A DNA stretch of 48,380 nucleotides from Mycoplasmatota bacterium (lineage in GTDB: Bacteria; Bacillota_I; Bacilli_A; RF39; UBA660). A program made the position numbers and the translations under genes. The notes below the pieces were generated by a model, which was not told the DNA's origin, did no database searches, and worked only from the letters and a program-made list of their open reading frames with translations. Positions 42,539 through 48,380 of this stretch are shown here, in pieces. Numbering within the stretch: position 1 is the first letter of the stretch; each line of letters opens with the position of its first letter. The stretch is taken from contig JALERC010000085.1 of the NCBI GenBank assembly GCA_022763805.1, positions 1 to 48,380 of the forward strand, given 5' to 3'.

Positions 42539-43681
42539 ATGGAAGAAAATACTTTATCTATGACACAAACTGATGAAATGATTATGAAATTGCTTCATTA
42601 TTTTGTTACAGTAGAAAATTATTCACCAATTGTATTAAAAGGTGCTAAAAACGAAATTTGGTTAGAAAAATTTGATGGAGAATATAAAATTGTAAGACTT
42701 GTATCAAACTATATACATAATAATGAACAATTAAATATGGATATTTATAGAACAAAACAAATAATGAAAAGAATAAAGAAAAAAACTATGTCTTTTTCTA
42801 TTAATGCTTTAAGTATTTTTGTTAATTTAGGAGATAATGTAGAATTAGACACTGTATCAGAAGACAATATTGATTGTGCTAATATTAAAACAACTGAAGA
42901 TTTAAAAAAATATCAATTTATAATGGATGAATTTCCAACAATTACTAAGAAAACGAATTTTAAAGAGGAAGGATTAGATTTATTTGTTAAACTAACTAAC
43001 GATATTGGAGAAGTTAATAAGATAAATCAAAAACAAGCTGAGGATTTATTTGCAAAGAAAGACCCTATAATAACTAAAATATTGATTACTATAAATATTG
43101 TAATATTTATACTTCAATTAGTATTAGGATGGGATGTAGTAGCAAATTTTGGCGCTAATTATGCTCCTTTTGTTAAAAGTGGTAAATTTTATGTATTATT
43201 TACATCGATGTTTATTCATGGTAATTTAATTCATTTGTTATTTAATATGTATGCTTTATATATTATAGGACCTCAAGTTGAAAGTTTTTATGGAAAAATT
43301 AAGTACTTAGCAATATATTTTGGAAGTGGTATCTTAGGTGCTTTATTATCAGATATATTTTTACAAAATTCTATATCTGTTGGTGCTAGTGGTGCAATAT
43401 TTGGACTTTTATCAAGTATTGTATACTTCGGATATCATTATAGAGCTTATTTAGATACTGTTATAAGATCACAAATTATGCCATTAATTATATTTAATAT
43501 ATTTTTAGGAATAGTTATTCCTAATATTGATACATTTTGTCATATTGGTGGCCTTATCGGTGGTGTACTTGTTTCTATGGCTTGTGGTATTAAATATAAA
43601 AGTTCAAAATCAGAAAGAATTAATGGTTTTATACTTACTACAATATACACAATATTTTTATTAATATTATTATTTAAATAG
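42539..43681 (+). CDS. Rhomboid-family intramembrane serine protease (GluP/YqgP-like)
   Basis: 380 residues. A soluble N-terminal half (about 1–180) precedes the rhomboid domain: HGNLIHLLFNMYAL, then catalytic Ser284 in VGASGAIFG, and His335 in FCHIGGLIGG, about 7 membrane helices in total. The N-terminal domain and order recall B. subtilis GluP, which cuts membrane proteins under stress. AAGGAGG precedes the ATG, 9 bases after rluD, so it is in the lspA–rluD operon. Ends at a terminator. Confidence 0.92.
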   Translation: MEENTLSMTQTDEMIMKLLHYFVTVENYSPIVLKGAKNEIWLEKFDGEYKIVRLVSNYIHNNEQLNMDIYRTKQIMKRIKKKTMSFSINALSIFVNLGDNVELDTVSEDNIDCANIKTTEDLKKYQFIMDEFPTITKKTNFKEEGLDLFVKLTNDIGEVNKINQKQAEDLFAKKDPIITKILITINIVIFILQLVLGWDVVANFGANYAPFVKSGKFYVLFTSMFIHGNLIHLLFNMYALYIIGPQVESFYGKIKYLAIYFGSGILGALLSDIFLQNSISVGASGAIFGLLSSIVYFGYHYRAYLDTVIRSQIMPLIIFNIFLGIVIPNIDTFCHIGGLIGGVLVSMACGIKYKSSKSERINGFILTTIYTIFLLILLFK

Positions 43682-43700
43682 CAGCATACCTGCTATTTTT
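43676..43700 (+). terminator. Intrinsic terminator after the rhomboid gene
   Basis: Stem AAATAGCAG/CTGCTATTT, 5-base loop, T5. Confidence 0.8.
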
Positions 43701-43702
43701 AG

Positions 43703-43731
43703 TTGTATAATTATTGTTTATATTGTATAAT
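43703..43731 (+). promoter_or_regulatory. Sigma-A promoter for the 198-residue protein
   Basis: TTGTAT (43703–43708), 17-base spacer, TATAAT (43726–43731). Confidence 0.8.
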
Positions 43732-43751
43732 AATTTTTGCGAGGTGGAATT

Positions 43752-44348
43752 ATGAACAAATATAGTCTCATAGTCGTAAGTGAAGGAAAAGAGATAGAAA
43801 TAATAATAAAAAATAATAAAGTTAAATCAACAAAATTAGATTTGCGTTGTATAGATTTATATACAACAAAATTTAATTGTAAAGATGATTTATTATATGA
43901 TATACATGCTAGATTTCCAGATATTATAAATATAGATTCTATCTATATAAAATCAAATAAAAAATATGTACCAATAGCATATAATGATAAAGAAGTATTA
44001 TGTAATGTAGAATGTAATGATAATAAAGTAAATCAAGATGATAAAAACTTTAAGAGTATCATATATAATTTTCTAAATATGTTAGAAGATAATGAATTCT
44101 ATGCATTTTTATTGAGAAGTAATTTTATAAATGAATTAGAGAAAAGCTTTATAAAAGAACGTATTGAAGGTGGAGATTATAGTAATCATTTACTATACCA
44201 AATTATATCAAGTTTTTCTTGTTATGAAGATTTAAGAAAGCTTATGTTTACAATGGATAAACTTAATATATATATACTTAATAAACAATTAAAAGAAAAA
44301 TTAAATTATTTTGAACAAAAAAATATAAAAACATTAAGAAGACAATAA
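43752..44348 (+). CDS. Hypothetical protein, 198 residues
   Basis: Not recognised. Soluble, no signal peptide or membrane helix. The first half is beta-rich with several Cys (CIDLYTTKFNC, CNVECN), the second is helical and charged (NFLNMLEDNEFYAFLLRSN …). ATG 43752 has GAGGTGG 6 bases upstream; a TTG at 43737 precedes that site. It has its own promoter and terminator. Confidence 0.7.
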   Translation: MNKYSLIVVSEGKEIEIIIKNNKVKSTKLDLRCIDLYTTKFNCKDDLLYDIHARFPDIINIDSIYIKSNKKYVPIAYNDKEVLCNVECNDNKVNQDDKNFKSIIYNFLNMLEDNEFYAFLLRSNFINELEKSFIKERIEGGDYSNHLLYQIISSFSCYEDLRKLMFTMDKLNIYILNKQLKEKLNYFEQKNIKTLRRQ

Positions 44349-44362
44349 CTTAATGTTTTTTT
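44329..44362 (+). terminator. Intrinsic terminator after the 198-residue protein
   Basis: Stem AACATTAAG/CTTAATGTT around the gene's last codons, then T7. Confidence 0.8.
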
Positions 44363-44363
44363 A

Positions 44364-44372
44364 TGATATAAT
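44364..44372 (+). promoter_or_regulatory. Extended -10 (TGATATAAT) for xerC–tdk
   Basis: TGATATAAT two bases after the terminator T-run, 20 bases before the start codon; no -35 visible. Confidence 0.55.
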
Positions 44373-44392
44373 CGATTTAAAGGGGTAAGATT

Positions 44393-45226
44393 ATGAATGA
44401 ATTTTTAAATTATTTAAAAGATGAAAGAAATTATTCTGATAAAACAATACTAAATTATAAAATGGATTTAGAAAACTTTTATAATTATATTAATAAAAAA
44501 AAGACTAAGAAAATTGATTTCGATTTCCTGCAAGAATATATTGAAAATTTGTCTCAAAAAAAATATAGTACTAAAAGTATTCAAAGACATATAAGTTCAC
44601 TCAAAAGTTATTTTAAATTTTTGTATAATAAAAACTATATCAATGTAAACCCTGCAGAATTATTATGTTTACCAAAAAATGAAATAAAATTACCAAATTA
44701 TTTAACTATAATAGATTTAGAAAAAATATATGAATTAGATCTATCATTAAGAGATAAATTAATAGTTGAACTTCTATATTCAACGGGAATACGTTTAAGT
44801 GAATTAGTAAATATTAAAATATCAGATATAAATTTTTATGACAAAACTATAAAAGTTTTAGGAAAAGGAAATAAAGAAAGATATGTATTATTTGGTAGTG
44901 TTTGTAGTAAGTTATTAAAAGAATATATTAATAATGAAAATAGAGTTTATTTATTACTAAATAAAAATGGTAATAAACTAAGTGAACGTGGAGTAGAGTA
45001 TATAATTGAAAAAATATTTAAAAGTGTTAATGTACATGCTAAATTAACACCACATACATTAAGGCATACATTTGCAACACATATGCTTGATAATGGATGT
45101 GATTTGGTAACTGTTCAAAAACTATTAGGTCATTCTGATTTGTCTACAACAAGTATATACACTCATATTTCCAATGAGCACTTAAGAACAACATATTTAC
45201 AAACACATCCAAGAGCAAGGAGGTAA
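44393..45226 (+). CDS. XerC/XerD-type tyrosine recombinase
   Basis: 277 residues with an N-terminal SAM-like DNA-binding domain (1–90) and a full catalytic set: Arg134 (TGIRLSEL), Lys158 (LGKGNKER), His221/Arg224 (HTLRHTF), His247 (LGHSDLST) and nucleophile Tyr256 (IYTHIS). This is the size and pattern of the chromosome-dimer-resolving XerC or XerD; one copy is seen, so I do not choose between them. AAGGGGTAAG precedes the ATG. tdk starts 2 bases after its stop. No sign of a mobile element around it. Confidence 0.9.
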   Translation: MNEFLNYLKDERNYSDKTILNYKMDLENFYNYINKKKTKKIDFDFLQEYIENLSQKKYSTKSIQRHISSLKSYFKFLYNKNYINVNPAELLCLPKNEIKLPNYLTIIDLEKIYELDLSLRDKLIVELLYSTGIRLSELVNIKISDINFYDKTIKVLGKGNKERYVLFGSVCSKLLKEYINNENRVYLLLNKNGNKLSERGVEYIIEKIFKSVNVHAKLTPHTLRHTFATHMLDNGCDLVTVQKLLGHSDLSTTSIYTHISNEHLRTTYLQTHPRARR

Positions 45227-45228
45227 TT

Positions 45229-45903
45229 ATGGCAAAATTATATTTTAGATATGGTGCAATGAATTCAGGTAAAACAACTAATTTATTACAAGTAGCATAC
45301 AATTATGAAGAAAGAGATCAATTTGTTGTAATAATAAAAGCTGATATAGATAAAAAAGGTGGAAATAAAATAGTTGCAAGAGTTAGCATGGAAAGAGAAG
45401 TAGATTATTTAATAAAACCTGAAGATGATATTATAAAAATTTTGAAACCAAGATTTGATAATTTAAATTGTATATTAGTTGATGAAGCACAATTTTTAAC
45501 CGAGGAACAAGTTTTTGAATTATTTGTTATAGCAAAGAAATATGATATTCCAGTTATAGCATATGGACTTAGAACAGATTTTAAAACAAATGCTTTTCCA
45601 GGTTCTCTTGCATTATTTAGACTTGCTGATGAATTTGAAGAAGCACCTACTATATGTAGATGTGGTGAAAAAGCAAGATTCAATGCAAGAATTATTAATG
45701 GAAAATTTGTAAGTGATGGTAATCAAGTGGCAATAGATGAAATGGATGAAGTTCATTATGAATCATTATGTGGTAAATGTTATTTAGAAAAAGTAATGAA
45801 TTATGATATGGAAGAAAAAAATAACTATGAAAACTTAACAGATACTGAATTAAATAGTATAGTTGATGAAATAAATAAAATAATTAAAAAACGTAAAGGA
45901 TAA
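45229..45903 (+). CDS. tdk: Thymidine kinase (type II)
   Basis: 224 residues. Walker A GAMNSGKT at residues 9–16, DEAQF Walker B, lasso region GLRTDF, and two zinc-binding Cys pairs (CRCG, CGKC). Converts thymidine to dTMP in salvage. Slightly longer than usual (~195) because of a ~30-residue charged C-terminal tail. AAGGAGG ahead of the ATG lies in the end of the recombinase gene, so the two share one message. Confidence 0.95.
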   Translation: MAKLYFRYGAMNSGKTTNLLQVAYNYEERDQFVVIIKADIDKKGGNKIVARVSMEREVDYLIKPEDDIIKILKPRFDNLNCILVDEAQFLTEEQVFELFVIAKKYDIPVIAYGLRTDFKTNAFPGSLALFRLADEFEEAPTICRCGEKARFNARIINGKFVSDGNQVAIDEMDEVHYESLCGKCYLEKVMNYDMEEKNNYENLTDTELNSIVDEINKIIKKRKG

Positions 45904-45922
45904 GTAAACTTATTCTTTTTTT
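45896..45922 (+). terminator. Intrinsic terminator after tdk
   Basis: Stem AAGGATAAG/CTTATTCTT with one G·U pair, then T7. Confidence 0.7.
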
Positions 45923-45932
45923 ATTTATAATT

Positions 45933-45941
45933 TGATATAAT
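45933..45941 (+). promoter_or_regulatory. Extended -10 (TGATATAAT) for ppdK
   Basis: TGATATAAT 25 bases before ATG 45967, just after the tdk terminator. Confidence 0.55.
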
Positions 45942-45966
45942 ACTAATTAGAGTAGGAGAGTGAAGT

Positions 45967-48380
45967 ATGGCACTAAAAAGTATTTTCAAAAAGACTAGAC
46001 AACCTAAAAAATATGTTTATTCTTTTAATGAAGGTAACAAAGATATGCGTGATATTCTTGGTGGAAAAGGGGCTAATTTAGCTGAAATGGTAAATATTGG
46101 ACTTCCTGTACCACAAGGATTTACTGTTACAACAGAAGCTTGTAATAAGTATTATGAAGATGATTTAAAAATTAGTGAAAAAATTAAAAAAGAAATATTT
46201 GAACATATAGAGATTCTTGAAGAACAAACAGGTAAAAAATTTGGAGATCTTAATAATCCACTACTTGTTAGTGTAAGAAGTGGAGCTCGTGCTAGTATGC
46301 CTGGAATGATGGATACAGTACTAAATTTAGGACTTAATGATGAAGTTGCTAAAGAGTTTTCTAAAAAAAATAAAAACATTAGATTTACATACGATTCTTA
46401 TAGAAGATTTATTATGATGTTTGCAGATGTTGTAAAAGGATATGATAAACAAAGTTTTGATAAGGTTCTTGAAGATTTTAAAGAAGAGAAAAATGTTAAA
46501 TTTGATACTGATTTAGATGGCGAAGATATGATTAAAATTACAGAAAAATTTAAAAATATCTATAAAGAGTTATCTGGTGAAGAATTTCCTCAAGATCCAA
46601 GAGTTCAATTAATTGAAGCTGTTAAAGCAGTATTCCGTTCATGGATGAATGAAAGAGCTATCGTATATAGACAAATGAATGATATTCCAACATCATGGGG
46701 AACAGCTGTAAACGTTCAAGAAATGGTATATGGTAATTTAGGAGAAACATCAGGTACAGGGGTTGCATTTACAAGAAATCCAAGTACTGGTGAAAATAAA
46801 TTATACGGTGAATATTTAATTAATGCTCAAGGTGAAGATGTTGTTGCCGGAATTAGAACTCCACAACATATCGATACATTAAAAGAAATTATGCCAAAAT
46901 GTTATAATGAATTTTTAAGAACTTCTAAGTTACTAGAAAAACATTATAAAGATATGCAAGATATGGAATTTACAATTGAAAATGGTAAGTTATTTATGCT
47001 TCAAACTAGAAATGGAAAAAGAACTGCAACAGCAGCAATTAAAATAGCATTAGACTTACTTGATGAAGGATTGATTACTCGTGAAGAAGCTGTAATGAGA
47101 GTTGAACCTAATCAACTAAATCAATTATTACATCCTATGTTTGATGCTAAATCATTAAAAGAAAGTAAAAAAATTGCAACAGGTCTTGCTGCAAGTCCAG
47201 GTGCAGGATGTGGACATATTTATTTTAATGCAGAAGATGTTCATAAAGCTAAGGAAAATGGTATTAAAACTATTCTCGTAAGAGTAGAAACATCTCCTGA
47301 AGATATTAAAGGAATGAATGATTCTGAAGGAATACTTACAATGCGTGGGGGAATGACTTCACATGCTGCAGTTGTTGCTAGAGGAATGGGTAAATGTTGT
47401 GTATGTGGATGTTCTGAATTAGTTATTGATGAAATTAATAAAACAATTACAGATAAATTAGGTAATGTATATCATGAAGGAGATATTATTTCTCTAGATG
47501 GTTCTACTGGAAATGTATATGGTAACGAAATAAAATGTGTTAATCCAGGATTAACAGGTGATAATGAAAGATTTATGGATATAGTAGATTCTATAAGAAC
47601 ACTTGAAGTAAGAGCTAATGCAGATATTCCTAGAGATGCTTTAGTTGCTAAAAATTTTAAAGCACAAGGAATTGGTTTATGTAGAACAGAGCATATGTTC
47701 TTTGAACAAGATAGAATTAAAGCTGTACGTGAAATGATATTAGCAGAAAATGTAGAGCAAAGAGAAAAAGCATTAGAAAAAATATTACCAATGCAAATAA
47801 AAGATTTTGAAGGTCTATTTAGAACAATGGATAATTTACCTGTTATAATTCGTTATTTAGACCCACCATTACATGAATTTTTACCTAAAACTGAAGAAGA
47901 AATAAAAGAATTAGCTAATGATTTAAATACAACTATTAAGAATGTAAAAAATCATATTCAAGAACTAAAAGAATTTAATCCAATGATGGGACATCGTGGA
48001 TGTCGTCTTGCAATAACATACCCAGAAATTGCAAAAATGCAAACAAAAGCAGTTATTACTGCAGCTCTAAATGTAAAAGCTGAAGGATTAACTGTTAAAC
48101 CTGAAATTATGATTCCTTTAACTACAGGAATTGAAGAATTTGACTTTTGTAAAAAAATAGTTGACGAAGTAGCTAAGCAAGTAATGGATGAAAAACATGA
48201 TGTAATTGAATACAAAGTAGGTACAATGATTGAAACTCCTAGAGCTGCATTAAAAGCAAATGAAATAGCAAAAGAAGCAGAATTCTTTAGTTTTGGTACT
48301 AATGACTTAACACAATTAACATATGGTTTTTCTAGAGATGATGCATCTAAATTTTTAAATGAATATTATAAAATTGGTTT
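45967..48380 (+). CDS. ppdK: Pyruvate, phosphate dikinase (3' end outside window)
   Basis: 804 codons plus two bases are visible of a protein usually ~880 residues long, open to the window edge. N-terminal ATP-grasp part: GGKGANLAEM, VSVRSGARASMPGMMDT, and DTVLNLGLND. The central phosphohistidine is His466 in GGMTSHAAVVARGMGK. The PEP/pyruvate barrel follows: GIGLCRTEHMFF, MGHRGCRLA, and FSFGTNDLTQ near the cut. The enzyme interconverts PEP, AMP and PPi with pyruvate, ATP and phosphate, giving PPi-linked glycolysis or gluconeogenesis common in fermenting anaerobes. Shine-Dalgarno TAGGAGA precedes the ATG. Confidence 0.97.
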   Translation, partial: MALKSIFKKTRQPKKYVYSFNEGNKDMRDILGGKGANLAEMVNIGLPVPQGFTVTTEACNKYYEDDLKISEKIKKEIFEHIEILEEQTGKKFGDLNNPLLVSVRSGARASMPGMMDTVLNLGLNDEVAKEFSKKNKNIRFTYDSYRRFIMMFADVVKGYDKQSFDKVLEDFKEEKNVKFDTDLDGEDMIKITEKFKNIYKELSGEEFPQDPRVQLIEAVKAVFRSWMNERAIVYRQMNDIPTSWGTAVNVQEMVYGNLGETSGTGVAFTRNPSTGENKLYGEYLINAQGEDVVAGIRTPQHIDTLKEIMPKCYNEFLRTSKLLEKHYKDMQDMEFTIENGKLFMLQTRNGKRTATAAIKIALDLLDEGLITREEAVMRVEPNQLNQLLHPMFDAKSLKESKKIATGLAASPGAGCGHIYFNAEDVHKAKENGIKTILVRVETSPEDIKGMNDSEGILTMRGGMTSHAAVVARGMGKCCVCGCSELVIDEINKTITDKLGNVYHEGDIISLDGSTGNVYGNEIKCVNPGLTGDNERFMDIVDSIRTLEVRANADIPRDALVAKNFKAQGIGLCRTEHMFFEQDRIKAVREMILAENVEQREKALEKILPMQIKDFEGLFRTMDNLPVIIRYLDPPLHEFLPKTEEEIKELANDLNTTIKNVKNHIQELKEFNPMMGHRGCRLAITYPEIAKMQTKAVITAALNVKAEGLTVKPEIMIPLTTGIEEFDFCKKIVDEVAKQVMDEKHDVIEYKVGTMIETPRAALKANEIAKEAEFFSFGTNDLTQLTYGFSRDDASKFLNEYYKIG

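Noticed and set aside
44393..45226. Integrase of a mobile element
   Set aside because: Size and motifs fit housekeeping XerC/XerD, it is joined to tdk, and no attachment-site repeats or phage genes flank it.
1..48380. Mycoplasma-type code (UGA = Trp)
   Set aside because: UGA ends several conserved genes at the expected length and Trp is always UGG in conserved positions.

Overview
The window reads as one contiguous piece of a very AT-rich, low-GC Gram-positive chromosome. Gene order points to the class Bacilli in the broad sense, including Mollicutes-related gut lineages: rplL–rsmC-like–rpoB–rpoC, rsmE…mtaB, rpsU–yqeY, rpsB–tsf, ylbD–ylbE–rsmD, lspA–rluD. UGA is used as a stop (for example at the ends of the rsmC-like gene and the FHA–ABC gene) and Trp is written UGG, so this is the standard bacterial code and not the Mycoplasma code. 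Most genes have a strong Shine-Dalgarno (often GGTGAT or GGAGG). Several in-frame GTG/TTG/ATG codons lie inside or upstream of that Shine-Dalgarno, so I moved many starts downstream to the ATG it serves. No tRNA, rRNA, CRISPR array, transposase or phage gene was seen.

Layout. 1–8.2 kb: end of rplL, an rRNA methyltransferase, rpoB and rpoC. 8.25–11.6 kb: a CYTH protein, an orphan amidoligase-like gene and rnhC (both on the minus strand), then cvpA. 11.6–17.2 kb: rsmE, a membrane-anchored acidic protein, mtaB, recD2 and a 52-residue membrane peptide. 17.26–24.0 kb: an accessory bacteriocin-type island. It holds a C39-peptidase ABC exporter, a small membrane accessory protein, three short peptides missing from simple ORF calls, a frameshifted secreted protein, three membrane proteins with an ABC ATPase, and a decayed second copy of the third peptide. 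24.07–29.4 kb: a tightly coupled three-gene module made of an FHA–FHA–ABC exporter, a transmembrane Ser/Thr kinase with 13 two-cysteine repeats outside the cell, and a lipoprotein alpha/beta hydrolase. 29.5–34.8 kb: rpsU, yqeY, a truncated relative of the island's membrane genes, rpsB (with an RNA leader and an extra C-terminal domain), tsf, ylbD, ylbE and rsmD. 34.8–48.4 kb: membrane protein, HAD phosphatase, CDP-alcohol phosphatidyltransferase, a large secreted glucosaminidase, lspA, rluD, rhomboid protease, an unknown gene, a XerC-like recombinase, tdk and the first ~805 codons of ppdK.

How they work together. Most of the window is core transcription, translation and RNA-modification machinery. 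Two blocks stand out. The first is a candidate three-peptide bacteriocin locus: peptides 2 and 3 share an exact G-x3-G-x3-R-x7-C ending, and peptide 1 has a shorter version. The second is a kinase/FHA–ABC/lipoprotein-hydrolase module that resembles in outline the mycobacterial PknF–Rv1747 pair, with a Cys-rich ectodomain and a lipase-like partner added. Regulation looks simple: terminators are short hairpins with T-runs, and many promoters are extended -10 elements (TGnTATAAT) lying just after the upstream terminator and only about 20–30 bases before the start codon.
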